From assembly GCA_038065015.1 (NCBI GenBank), contig JBBTRU010000010.1, positions 1 to 22,357 on the forward strand: a stretch of DNA of 22,357 nt, written 5' to 3'. The notes beneath the pieces are model-generated. The model had not been told where the DNA came from. It searched no databases and saw only the letters and a list, made by a program, of their open reading frames with translations. Below are positions 12,994 to 20,290 of this stretch, piece after piece. This DNA comes from CAIPSZ01 sp038065015. GTDB taxonomy: Bacteria; Patescibacteriota; Patescibacteriia; PEXW01. Both the position numbers and the translations under genes were made by a program. The first letter of the stretch is position 1; every line of letters begins with the position of its first letter.

Positions 12994-15006
12994 ATGACTG
13001 ACTCCCAACCCCTGTTCATGGCTCTTGGCGGTTCGATTATCGCCATTGGCACCGGCCTCTGGCTAGCCAAATGGATTCTCGGCTTGCCGCAAGGCACAGA
13101 GAAGATGATCGACATTGCCAAAGCGATTCAGGAAGGCGCCCGCGCGTACCTCAACCGCCAGACGCGCACGGTTGCCTGGATTGCCGGCATTCTCTTTGTG
13201 GCGCTGTTTATCTTCGTGGATGAAAACACGGCCTACGGCTTCCTCGTCGGCGCGGTACTCTCGGCCCTCGCTGGCTACATTGGCATGTACATTGCCGTCC
13301 GGGCCAACGTCCGCACGGCCGAAGCGGCAAAGGGCGGGCTGCAGCCGGCACTGAAAGTTGCGGTGCGCGGCGGCGCGGTTACCGGCTTGCTGGTCGTGGG
13401 CCTCGGCTTGCTCGGCGTAACGGTTTTCTACTGGATTACCAAAGATGTAAAGGCACTCATCGGCCTGGGCTTTGGTGGCTCGCTGATTTCCGTTTTTGCC
13501 CGTTTGGGTGGCGGTATCTTTACCAAAGCCGCTGATGTCGGTGCTGACCTGGTGGGCAAGGTGGAAGCGGGGATTCCGGAAGACGACCCGCGCAACCCGG
13601 CCGTGATTGCGGACAATGTGGGTGATAACGTGGGCGACGATGCCGGTATGGCGGCAGACCTCTTTGAAACCTATGCCGTAACTGCGGTGGCGGCCATGTT
13701 GCTGGGTTCCTTGCTCTTCCCGGGCCTGGATGCGCCAATCCTGTACCCGCTCGCGCTGGGTGCTATTTCGATTGTCGCTTCGGTGCTGGGCACATTCTTC
13801 GTGCGCCTGGGGGCCAAACAGAACATAATGGGCGCACTGTACAAAGGCCTTATTGCCGCGGGCGCCATTGCCGCAATTTTCTTCTACCCCATTACGCAGT
13901 GGCTGATGAAAGACAACGGCGAGTACACGGTGACCGAGCTATACCTGGCCAGTTTAGTAGGCCTGGCCGTAACTGCAGCCATTGTGGTCATTACCGAATA
14001 CTTCACTTCGACAAAATATAAGCCCGTACAATCGATTGCGGATTCCTCGCGCACTGGCCACGGCACAAACATCATTACGGGGTTAGCCGTGGGCATGAAA
14101 GCGACCGCCCTGCCCGTGCTGGCCATTGCCGCCGGTATCTGGGGCTCGTACGAACTGGCTGGTCTCTACGGCATTGCCATTGCCGCCATGGCCATGCTCT
14201 CGCTCACGGGCATTATTGTGACCATCGATGCTTTTGGCCCGATTACCGATAACGCCGGCGGCATTGCGGAAATGGCTGCTTTGCCCAAGGAAGTCCGCGA
14301 CGTCACCGACCCGCTGGATGCCGTGGGCAACACCACCAAAGCCGTCACCAAAGGCTACGCCATTGGCTCGGCTGGCTTAGCCGCCGTGGTACTCTTTGCC
14401 GCGTACGTGCAAGAATTTGCAGATCGCGGCTACGCCCTGACGTTTGACCTGAGCGACGTCAAAGTCATCATCGGCCTCTTCATCGGCGGCATGCTCCCAT
14501 ACCTTTTCGGCGCGCGCGCCATGCAAGCCGTGGGCAAGGTGGCCGGCTACGTGGTGGAAGAAGTACGCCGCCAATTTAAAGAAATGCCCGGCATTATGCT
14601 TGGCACGCAAAAGCCGGACTACGGCCGCGCCGTGGATATTGTCACCAAAGGTGCAATTAAAGAAATGTTTGTCCCGGCGCTTATCCCCGTGGCCGCGCCT
14701 ATCATCGTCGGGCTCGTGCTCGGCCCCGTGGCACTCGGCGGTTTGCTCGTGGGGTCCATTATTACCGGCCTCTTCGTGGCCGTCTCCATGACCAGCGGCG
14801 GCGCAGCCTGGGACAATGCCAAAAAGTATATTGAAGCTGGCAACCACGGCGGCAAAGGCTCGGAGGCGCACAAGGCTGCCGTCACCGGCGACACCGTGGG
14901 CGACCCGTACAAAGACACCGCCGGCCCAGCCATCAACCCGATGATCAAGATCATCAACATCGTGGCCCTGCTCATCGTCGGCCTGCTGATTAACGTGAAA
15001 CTCTAA
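12994..15006 (+). CDS. hppA: K+-independent H+-translocating membrane pyrophosphatase
   Basis: This integral membrane enzyme couples hydrolysis of pyrophosphate to proton export, recovering energy from biosynthetic PPi. The 670-residue protein is within family size and has many membrane helices. The catalytic block GADLVGKVEAG (183-193), then IPEDDPRNPAVIADNVGDNV with GDDAGMAADLFETY (about 194-227), carries the Mg-PPi ligands. A second acidic block, GDTVGDPYKDTAGPAINP, is near the C-terminus. The selectivity motif reads GNTTKAVTKG (445-454): Lys449 in place of Ala marks the K+-independent class. ATG 12994 is chosen over 12934, which would add 20 residues encoded by hairpin sequence. It precedes the lipid operon by 18 nt, but that operon has its own -10 box. 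Confidence 0.96.
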   Translation: MTDSQPLFMALGGSIIAIGTGLWLAKWILGLPQGTEKMIDIAKAIQEGARAYLNRQTRTVAWIAGILFVALFIFVDENTAYGFLVGAVLSALAGYIGMYIAVRANVRTAEAAKGGLQPALKVAVRGGAVTGLLVVGLGLLGVTVFYWITKDVKALIGLGFGGSLISVFARLGGGIFTKAADVGADLVGKVEAGIPEDDPRNPAVIADNVGDNVGDDAGMAADLFETYAVTAVAAMLLGSLLFPGLDAPILYPLALGAISIVASVLGTFFVRLGAKQNIMGALYKGLIAAGAIAAIFFYPITQWLMKDNGEYTVTELYLASLVGLAVTAAIVVITEYFTSTKYKPVQSIADSSRTGHGTNIITGLAVGMKATALPVLAIAAGIWGSYELAGLYGIAIAAMAMLSLTGIIVTIDAFGPITDNAGGIAEMAALPKEVRDVTDPLDAVGNTTKAVTKGYAIGSAGLAAVVLFAAYVQEFADRGYALTFDLSDVKVIIGLFIGGMLPYLFGARAMQAVGKVAGYVVEEVRRQFKEMPGIMLGTQKPDYGRAVDIVTKGAIKEMFVPALIPVAAPIIVGLVLGPVALGGLLVGSIITGLFVAVSMTSGGAAWDNAKKYIEAGNHGGKGSEAHKAAVTGDTVGDPYKDTAGPAINPMIKIINIVALLIVGLLINVKL

Positions 15007-15009
15007 GGT

Positions 15010-15018
15010 TGCTATCCT
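15010..15018 (+). promoter_or_regulatory. Extended -10 promoter, leaderless start of the lipid operon
   Basis: TG (15010-15011), one base, and TATCCT (15013-15018) end exactly 6 nt before ATG 15025. It has the same eight-base text TGCTATCC and the same spacing as the site at 6880. Confidence 0.6.
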
Positions 15019-15024
15019 AATGGC

Positions 15025-15681
15025 ATGAGTACAGATCTGCCATTCGGAAACCATAAGCAAAGTCAGGCGTTGCTCTGGAATCTGGAGCAGCGCCTTCTTG
15101 TACGCGTGGTTCCAAAGGTGCCGGGATTTCTCAATGGCGTAAACCTGACTCTATTGAGCATCCTCTGGTGCGTCGGTACACTCGTCAGCTATATTATGGC
15201 ACCAGCGAATATTCATTGGCTATGGCTCACTTGTGCCGGCATTGTTCTACAGTACTGTACTGACGCGCTCGATGGCGCAGTTGCGCGCTACCGCAACAGT
15301 GGGCTCATTCGATGGGGATATTACATGGATCACTTCTTGGACTTTTGCTTTCTCGTTTGCATATTCATTGGCTTAACCTACCTTGCTCCTTCTCAAGCGA
15401 CCCTTACCACTATCCTCGCATGTGGTTTCGTCTTTGTTGCTTTCATGGTGCACTCTTTCCTCCTGGCCCGAGCGACAGATGAATTTCATATTAGCTTTTC
15501 TAAAATCGGTCCCACTGAACTCCGACTGTTCGTTCTAATAATAAACATTACGATAATACTCATTGGCCCAAAAGTTCTTACCGTCATTGCGCCAGCCTTT
15601 CTAGTGCTATCCACGCTCGCGCTTGTGACACTTGTGGTGCGGACACAGAAACGACTTTTCGATCTTGACCGAACTCGATAA
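15025..15681 (+). CDS. CDP-alcohol phosphatidyltransferase family protein
   Basis: Enzymes of this family move a phosphatidyl group from CDP-diacylglycerol, or a phospho-alcohol from a CDP-alcohol, to an acceptor alcohol. The 218-residue protein has about six membrane helices. The complete signature D-xx-DG-xx-AR-x9-G-xxx-D-xxx-D is present at Asp80, Asp83, Gly84, Ala87, Arg88, Gly98, Asp102 and Asp106, so the metal site looks intact. The acceptor (glycerol phosphate, inositol phosphate, serine or other) cannot be read from the sequence. It is the first gene of a tight four-gene unit with two acyltransferases and an acyl-activating-type ligase, which supports a role in making membrane phospholipid. 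It probably has a leaderless mRNA. Confidence 0.9.
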   Translation: MSTDLPFGNHKQSQALLWNLEQRLLVRVVPKVPGFLNGVNLTLLSILWCVGTLVSYIMAPANIHWLWLTCAGIVLQYCTDALDGAVARYRNSGLIRWGYYMDHFLDFCFLVCIFIGLTYLAPSQATLTTILACGFVFVAFMVHSFLLARATDEFHISFSKIGPTELRLFVLIINITIILIGPKVLTVIAPAFLVLSTLALVTLVVRTQKRLFDLDRTR

Positions 15682-15684
15682 ACT

Positions 15685-16305
15685 ATGGCTTTTGATCTCC
15701 GTACCCTCCTAGTCCCTCTCCTCCGCTGGCGCGCAACGTCAGCGGAAGGTTTGGAAAATATTCCAAAAACCGGCGCGGCCATACTCGTGGCGAATCATGT
15801 TGGCTTGCAAGATCCGCAAGCCCTCTTCGGCGTCGTGCTCGCCCACCACCAGCGCATGCCATACTTCATTACGAAATGGAAAATTTTCGCAAACCCGATA
15901 GTCCGGTACATTGCGAATACGATCCCGCTCTATCCCGATCGAAAGCAAACCCTGGTCGAAGCAACGTCAATCCTCCAGCGGGATAATTTGGTGTGCCTGT
16001 ACCCGGAAGGGGGCGTGAACACCCAGCCGACCATCGGCAAGGTAAAAACCGGCGCGGCCCGTTTAGCACTCGCCACGCGCTTGCCCGTTATTCCCATTGG
16101 CTTTCGACGGCTAACGCCGGTGCCCCAAACCTCAGCCGACCATCGGCAAGATATGCTCTTTGGTCGCGTGCAGTTGCGCGTTGGCCCGCCCGTTGACCTC
16201 TCGGCGTGGTACGGCCGCACCGTAGACCGACCGTTACTCGATAAAGTCGTTGCACAAATCATGACGCGCGTTGCCGAGCTCGCTGGCAAAACCTACACCG
16301 GATGA
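15685..16305 (+). CDS. PlsC-family 1-acyl-glycerol-3-phosphate acyltransferase (first copy)
   Basis: The 206-residue protein has the PlsC block I NHVGLQDP with the catalytic pair His38 and Asp43 (H-x4-D). Block III is LYPEGG (about 105-110), where the usual Phe is Tyr, and block IV is LPVIPIGF. It would transfer an acyl chain to lysophosphatidic acid or a similar acceptor. An N-terminal amphipathic or membrane-contact segment (1-20) is present but no clear full helix. It starts 3 nt after the previous stop, and its own stop overlaps the ATG of the second acyltransferase (ATGA). The two paralogues are clearly different in sequence, so they may act on different positions of the glycerol backbone. 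That is inference. Confidence 0.9.
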   Translation: MAFDLRTLLVPLLRWRATSAEGLENIPKTGAAILVANHVGLQDPQALFGVVLAHHQRMPYFITKWKIFANPIVRYIANTIPLYPDRKQTLVEATSILQRDNLVCLYPEGGVNTQPTIGKVKTGAARLALATRLPVIPIGFRRLTPVPQTSADHRQDMLFGRVQLRVGPPVDLSAWYGRTVDRPLLDKVVAQIMTRVAELAGKTYTG

Positions 16306-16937
16306 AACGCTACGCCGGTCTCAACTGGCTGCTGCCATTCTTCACTCGACGTTTCCACACGATCGAAGGCGTAGAGCACTTTCCAAAAACCGGTCCATAC
16401 ATCCTGGCGGTCAATCACATTGGCTCACCCGACCCCATGTTCATTATGGCGGCTGTCTACCAGCAGACACGTCAACCGGTCGCCTTCGTGGTGTACGACA
16501 AGCTGGCTCGACTCTTCGGGCAGAAATTCGGCTACCGGTGGTTGGGCATGGTGGGAAAAAACGAAGAGCGGCCGCACGAGTGCTTGCAGCAACTTCGCCA
16601 AGAACTTGAGGCCGGCAACCCGGTGGGAATATTTCCCGAGGGCATGCGCAATGCCGCGCCGTTCGTCCTGCCCGGCAAGACTGGTGTGGCCCGCCTGGCG
16701 CACTGGACCGGGGCCCCGGTTATTCCCTGCGGTTTTCAAGGGCCGTTTACCTGGACGGTCCTGCAGGCTATCCGCGCAACCCTCGCTTCCGGCCGCAACA
16801 TGTCGCTCCGCGTAGGCAAACCCCTCACCTTCCCCGTGGTACCAGCCGACCGCGTGACAAAAGAACTCCTGGTACAAACCACTCGCATAATTATGGCTGC
16901 TATTGGCGAGCTTGCCGGCCAGCAATCGCTCCACTAG
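16302..16937 (+). CDS. PlsC-family acyltransferase (second copy)
   Basis: The 211-residue paralogue of the preceding gene has NHIGSPDP with His39 and Asp44, FPEGMRN (111-117), which is closer to the family consensus than in the first copy, and APVIPCGFQG. Both proteins share the entry sequence (EG, then a few residues, PKTG and the strand leading to NH), which supports tandem duplication followed by divergence. The ATG overlaps the upstream stop by 4 nt, so translation is coupled. Together with the phosphatidyltransferase and the ligase it forms a compact lipid assembly unit. Which enzyme acylates first cannot be decided here. Confidence 0.9.
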   Translation: MKRYAGLNWLLPFFTRRFHTIEGVEHFPKTGPYILAVNHIGSPDPMFIMAAVYQQTRQPVAFVVYDKLARLFGQKFGYRWLGMVGKNEERPHECLQQLRQELEAGNPVGIFPEGMRNAAPFVLPGKTGVARLAHWTGAPVIPCGFQGPFTWTVLQAIRATLASGRNMSLRVGKPLTFPVVPADRVTKELLVQTTRIIMAAIGELAGQQSLH

Positions 16938-16946
16938 ACTGCTGGT

Positions 16947-18398
16947 ATGGACTGGTCTACGGTCTCCCACCTAACCCGCGAGGAAATTGCCAGCCTGCAA
17001 AACCGGCGGCTCAAGCATTTCTTTAGCCACGAGCTACCCTTTAGCCCATACTTTCGGGAGGTTTTTGAAAAAAATAATCTCAAGTTTACGGACATTCGAA
17101 CGGTGGACGACTTACAGAAACTCCCCTTCACGTCCAAACTCGATATCGCACCCACAGCGGAAAATCCGGCAAAGGCTCGTGCCTTCATCCTGCAACCCGA
17201 CGAACACCTGCTGAAAAAACACGCAGCCAAGAGCAAACTCATTAGCATCTTGCTACAGAAACTTGCCGGCCGGGACGTAAAGAAAAAATTAGAGTGGGAA
17301 TACAAGCCCATCCACCTGCACTTCACCACCGGCCGCACCGCCCTGCCGACTGCGGTGGGCTACAGTGCGCGGGATTTGGACGTGCTCAAAGAAACCGCCG
17401 GCCGGCTATTTGATACCATGGGCACCCCGCGGGATGCCGTGGTCGTGAATGCTTTTCCCTATGCCCCGCACCTGGCGTTTTGGATGACCTTTTTTGCCAC
17501 CTCCAGCCTGCAGCTAACCACGCTGCAAACCGGCGGCGGCAAAGTCATGGGCACGCAAAAAATTATTGACGCCATCGAGCGCCTCAAAGCAAAACTCGTT
17601 ACCGCTATTCCTGGTTACTTCTACCACATGCTCCGGGAAGCCGTAGCCCAGAAAAAAAATTGGTCAAACCTGCAATACGTCGTGCTCGGTGGCGAACGGG
17701 TGAGTGATGGTCTGCGCGCCAAATTGAAAGACTTGCTCAAAGAAGTGGGTGCCATGAACGTCCAAATCTTTGCTACCTACGCCATGACCGAAGGCAAAAC
17801 CGGCTGGGTGCAGTGCAGCGAAGAAACAGGTTACCACACCTACCCAGACATGGAAGTGTTTGAGGTGGTGGATGAGCAGGGCAATCGCGTGCCCGAAGGC
17901 CAGCCCGGCGAGCTGGTGTACACCAGCCTCAACTGGCGCGGCACGGTCATGGTGCGCTACCGCACCGGCGACATTGTGCAGGGTATAAGCTATGACCAGT
18001 GTCCGCACTGCGGCCGCACGGTTCCACGCATTAGCAAAGACATTAAACGCAAGTCGGATATTAAAGAATTCAACCTGACCAAAGTAAAAGGCGAGCTGGT
18101 AGATCTCAACGCCTTCTTCCCCTTGCTGTCGGGATCACCAGAAATTGAAGAGTGGCAGCTCCAGATTGCTAAACTCAATAACGACCCCTTTGAAGTTGAT
18201 GAGCTCGTACTCTACGTCGCGCCGAAAGCGGGGGTGACCTTTATGCAGTTGGAGCACGCGCTGAATCGAAAGATCATGGCCGAGACCGGCGTGACCGCCC
18301 GCTTGGTCGAAAAGCCGCTGGCCGAAATGTTGAAAATGATCGGCATGGAAACCGAGCCCAAAGAAAAGCGCGTGGTGGATGTACGGCCGAAGGGTTAA
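16947..18398 (+). CDS. PaaK-like adenylate-forming ligase
   Basis: The 483-residue protein belongs to the ANL superfamily, nearest in layout to phenylacetate-CoA ligase and coenzyme F390 synthetase. The P-loop region reads HFTTGRTALPTAVGY (125-139), altered from the usual SSGTTGKPT. The adenine-binding strand is YAMTEGKTG (278-286). The ATP ribose motif is YRTGDI (338-343). A CPHCG segment (352-356) resembles the partial zinc site of PaaK relatives. The conserved Lys region KVKGELVDLNAFFP (379-392) follows. Such enzymes activate a carboxylic acid as acyl-AMP and pass it to CoA or a carrier. With two PlsC genes just upstream (9-nt gap), activation of scavenged fatty acids is the simplest idea. 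The last 25 nt of this gene recur behind the next gene. Confidence 0.85.
   Translation: MDWSTVSHLTREEIASLQNRRLKHFFSHELPFSPYFREVFEKNNLKFTDIRTVDDLQKLPFTSKLDIAPTAENPAKARAFILQPDEHLLKKHAAKSKLISILLQKLAGRDVKKKLEWEYKPIHLHFTTGRTALPTAVGYSARDLDVLKETAGRLFDTMGTPRDAVVVNAFPYAPHLAFWMTFFATSSLQLTTLQTGGGKVMGTQKIIDAIERLKAKLVTAIPGYFYHMLREAVAQKKNWSNLQYVVLGGERVSDGLRAKLKDLLKEVGAMNVQIFATYAMTEGKTGWVQCSEETGYHTYPDMEVFEVVDEQGNRVPEGQPGELVYTSLNWRGTVMVRYRTGDIVQGISYDQCPHCGRTVPRISKDIKRKSDIKEFNLTKVKGELVDLNAFFPLLSGSPEIEEWQLQIAKLNNDPFEVDELVLYVAPKAGVTFMQLEHALNRKIMAETGVTARLVEKPLAEMLKMIGMETEPKEKRVVDVRPKG
18371..18395 (+). repeat. Direct repeat, left copy (3' end of the ligase gene)
   Basis: CGTGGTGGATGT, then A, then CGGCCGAAGGGT. 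The right copy is at 19376-19401. The pair differs by one substitution and one extra A and encloses the ADP-ribosyltransferase-like gene, so the left copy is the functional end of the ligase and the right one a duplicate. Confidence 0.85.
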
Positions 18399-18417
18399 TC
18401 ATTGACTTTAACATCGA

Positions 18418-19374
18418 ATGTTTAGAGAATCAAAAAATGTATTTCAGAGCCCAACAGAATTACCCGAAAATACTCGTGATAACCAAGTTGAAACTTTACA
18501 CAAAGAGCTTGCGGGAATTAAGCAGCATGCAATTGAATCAAGACAACTCATTTATGACCAGAGGGGTAATTTTGAGTATGCCCTAGCGCCGAATGGTGAA
18601 AAATCGAATCTTGATGAAAAACAATGGCTTGAGATTCGCTCGTCAACTTTTAAGGAATGGTTCGGAAACTGGGAGCGTTACTCATCACTGAAAGACAATA
18701 CGGATCGTACTGAAGAAGAAAACGTGGAGCTTTCCGACCTTAGCCCCAATGTTTCAAAAATCGTGGACGAAAATGGCGAGCCGACAATAGCGTATCACGG
18801 CACGCAAATAGAGTTCGATCAGTTCCGAGGCTTTGACTACAAGCGTCACTACAAAAAGTATAGCGGTACGTATTTTGGTGCCAACAAAGAAAAGGTTTTC
18901 GGACCTGCTGGCCTTGAAGAAACACAGGAATTTGCCGACGGAAAATTCAAAGGCACGGGCAAGTTTCAATACCAAGAGAATATTGAAAGGGACCTTCAAA
19001 TGGCAGAGGATTTCAAAAGGAAGTATAAACAAAAACACTTCTTTTTGCTAAAGAAGAAATACCTTAAACTTTATAAAAATTTTCGTCGTAGGGCACGAGA
19101 AATAAAACCAACCATACTGGATTGCTATTTGCGGGCAACCAATCCCTTGATGATTGACAATATGGCGAACGGCCGCGATGGGAATTACGGTCCATTTGAA
19201 AATGATGTACTACTGGCACGAGAAAATGGATTTGATGCTGTGATCTGGAACAATACGTATGATACGAGCAGTACGCCCGGTACAGTGCTGAACGTCTTCG
19301 AGCCAACCCAGATAAAATCGGCCGAACGCAACAATGGTCTCTTTGAGAAAGACAACGTGCACATTTACGAATAA
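18418..19374 (+). CDS. ADP-ribosyltransferase-like (ART-PolyVal-type) protein
   Basis: The 318-residue protein resembles ADP-ribosyltransferase domains of phage and mobile-element polyvalent proteins. An entry motif FKEWFGNWE (78-86) is followed by SKIVDENGEPTIAYHGT (113-129), with His127 in the NAD-binding YHGT. SGTYFGAN (149-156) is the expected second-strand region and GFDAVIWNN (271-279) lies further on. The closing VFEPTQIKSAERNNG (293-307) carries Glu295 as the possible catalytic acid. There is no signal peptide or membrane helix. It could modify a cellular or foreign target; toxin, effector or anti-phage roles are all open. The gene is AT-richer than its neighbours. It sits behind the lipid operon between 25-bp direct repeats and ahead of a bidirectional terminator. 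A weak TTGACT lies 11 nt before the ATG. Confidence 0.75.
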   Translation: MFRESKNVFQSPTELPENTRDNQVETLHKELAGIKQHAIESRQLIYDQRGNFEYALAPNGEKSNLDEKQWLEIRSSTFKEWFGNWERYSSLKDNTDRTEEENVELSDLSPNVSKIVDENGEPTIAYHGTQIEFDQFRGFDYKRHYKKYSGTYFGANKEKVFGPAGLEETQEFADGKFKGTGKFQYQENIERDLQMAEDFKRKYKQKHFFLLKKKYLKLYKNFRRRAREIKPTILDCYLRATNPLMIDNMANGRDGNYGPFENDVLLARENGFDAVIWNNTYDTSSTPGTVLNVFEPTQIKSAERNNGLFEKDNVHIYE

Positions 19375-19375
19375 T

Positions 19376-19401
19376 CGTGGTGGATGTTCGGCCGAAAGGG
19401 T
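19376..19401 (+). repeat. Direct repeat, right copy (duplicated ligase 3' end)
   Basis: CGTGGTGGATGT, then T, then CGGCCGAAAGGGT. It starts 1 nt after the stop codon of the ADP-ribosyltransferase-like gene. It is not translated as part of any credible ORF. Confidence 0.85.
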
Positions 19402-19410
19402 AAAATGAAA

Positions 19411-19444
19411 AAGCTTAGTTAAGTATTAACTAAGCTTCGGTTTT
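19411..19444. terminator. Bidirectional terminator
   Basis: AAGCTTAGTTAA (19411-19422) pairs perfectly with TTAACTAAGCTT (19426-19437) around GTA. On the plus strand CGG and TTTT follow. On the minus strand the stem runs into TTTTTCATTTT. It serves both the ADP-ribosyltransferase-like gene and the convergent small membrane gene. Confidence 0.85.
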
Positions 19445-19447
19445 AAA

Positions 19448-19738
19448 CTAGATCCACCAAGGTTTCTTTCCTTCATTGTAGCGTGAATTCCATGCGACTC
19501 TGAAGAAGACAAGACCAAGGGAGAAAATAAAAATTGCTAGAATGAAGTTTGGTTTATACTCCCACACCAGAGCTGCGAAAGTATTGCTGCCCGGGATAGA
19601 AAGCGCCTCAACCATGCTGCCGACGAACATAACCAAACCTCCTAGCATCCAAACTAGGCCCACCTGACCTACTAGTGTTTTGAATGGGTTTGTGTACGTA
19701 GAAATTACTACGCTTGAGTCGTTGACTCTGTCGTTCAT
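19448..19738 (-). CDS. Small two-helix membrane protein
   Basis: I do not recognise the family. The 96-residue product has membrane helices at about 22-43 and 63-83. A polar N-terminus (MNDRVNDSS) precedes them, and a basic aromatic C-terminus ends in KKPWWI. AAAGGAG lies 5 nt before the ATG on this strand (19744-19750) but can be hidden in a hairpin with the TCCTTT just upstream. A promoter is visible at 19798-19826. The gene is AT-rich like the neighbouring ADP-ribosyltransferase-like gene and faces it across a shared terminator. Whether the two work together, for example as effector and protective partner, cannot be decided from sequence. Confidence 0.72.
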   Translation of the reverse strand: MNDRVNDSSVVISTYTNPFKTLVGQVGLVWMLGGLVMFVGSMVEALSIPGSNTFAALVWEYKPNFILAIFIFSLGLVFFRVAWNSRYNEGKKPWWI

Positions 19739-19744
19739 GTATAC

Positions 19745-19760
19745 TCCTTTCCTGAAAGGA
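19745..19760 (-). promoter_or_regulatory. Hairpin that can hide the ribosome binding site
   Basis: On the minus-strand mRNA, TCCTTT and AAAGGA pair perfectly across CAGG. The right arm is most of the Shine-Dalgarno sequence AAAGGAG. A 6-bp stem is weak enough to open with temperature or with an approaching ribosome. Confidence 0.4.
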
Positions 19761-19797
19761 AAATTTTATATTTTTAAGATTCTTTTTTAGATGACTT

Positions 19798-19826
19798 ACA
19801 CTAACACAGTCCAATACGTGTGTCAA
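19798..19826 (-). promoter_or_regulatory. Promoter of the small membrane gene
   Basis: Minus strand TTGACA (19821-19826) and TAGTGT (19798-19803) are exactly 17 nt apart. The -35 box is perfect and the -10 box matches 4 of 6 positions. The leader would be about 55 nt and AT-rich. Confidence 0.55.
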
Positions 19827-19940
19827 AATATGCTCACGATACACGCGTCAGGAATCAACGTGGAAATGAAAAAACTACTCTTTAATCAAAAGAACATGCG
19901 GCCGAAGACATAAATTACTACTCCGCCCTTCGGGACTCCA

Positions 19941-19993
19941 GTCGCTCCCGATGGGTCGCGCCGCCTTCGGCCCCCTCCTCAACCAAGGAGGGG
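19941..19993. repeat. Dispersed GC-rich repeat, copy B
   Basis: A 34-nt core (19941-19974), beginning GTCGCTCCCGATGGG, is identical to 21601-21634. It ends in a hairpin of CCCCTCCT (19972-19979) and AGGAGGGG (19986-19993). It lies in the long gap between the small membrane gene and tig. Confidence 0.8.
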
Positions 19994-20016
19994 ATACATT
20001 AGAAGTCCGGGGGTTT

Positions 20017-20125
20017 GGGGGCGAAACCACGCCGTTTTAAAATACTCGGTAAGTACCAATAGAGAATGGAGTTGTTTCGCCCCCAGCAGTCTTTTGGGTC
20101 ACCTTTTCTGCTGCCAGAAAAGGTG
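20017..20125. repeat. Pair of perfect inverted repeats in the pre-tig gap
   Basis: GGGGGCGAAAC (20017-20027) and GTTTCGCCCCC (20074-20084) are perfect 11-bp arms around 46 nt. Directly after them CACCTTTTCTG (20100-20110) and CAGAAAAGGTG (20115-20125) form another perfect 11-bp hairpin with a 4-nt loop. No ORF covers them. They look like a small non-autonomous element or its remnant. Confidence 0.6.
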
Positions 20126-20185
20126 GACTAACCGTGACTGACCGACAGCAACTGTACTAAGATGACTTCGTCTTCACGAACAAAT

Positions 20186-20226
20186 GCGAGATCCCTCCCC
20201 TTCGACAAGCTCAGGGTCGGGATGAC
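20186..20226. repeat. Palindromic dispersed repeat, second copy
   Basis: It shares the ends GCGAGATCCCTC and TCGGGATGAC with the copy at 140-182 but has a different centre (CTTCGACAAGCTCAGGG). It lies 65 nt before tig. The remaining gap sequence (20227-20290) holds a TTGACC without a well-spaced -10 box; nothing else is seen there. Confidence 0.65.
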
Positions 20227-20290
20227 AATAGAGTTGACCAACTCCAAAAAATACGATAGCGTGAACTCCTCACCCTAGCCGATTTTTGTT

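Noticed and set aside
18396..19400. Complete prophage or integrative element
   Set aside because: Only one cargo gene between the direct repeats; no integrase, structural or replication genes.
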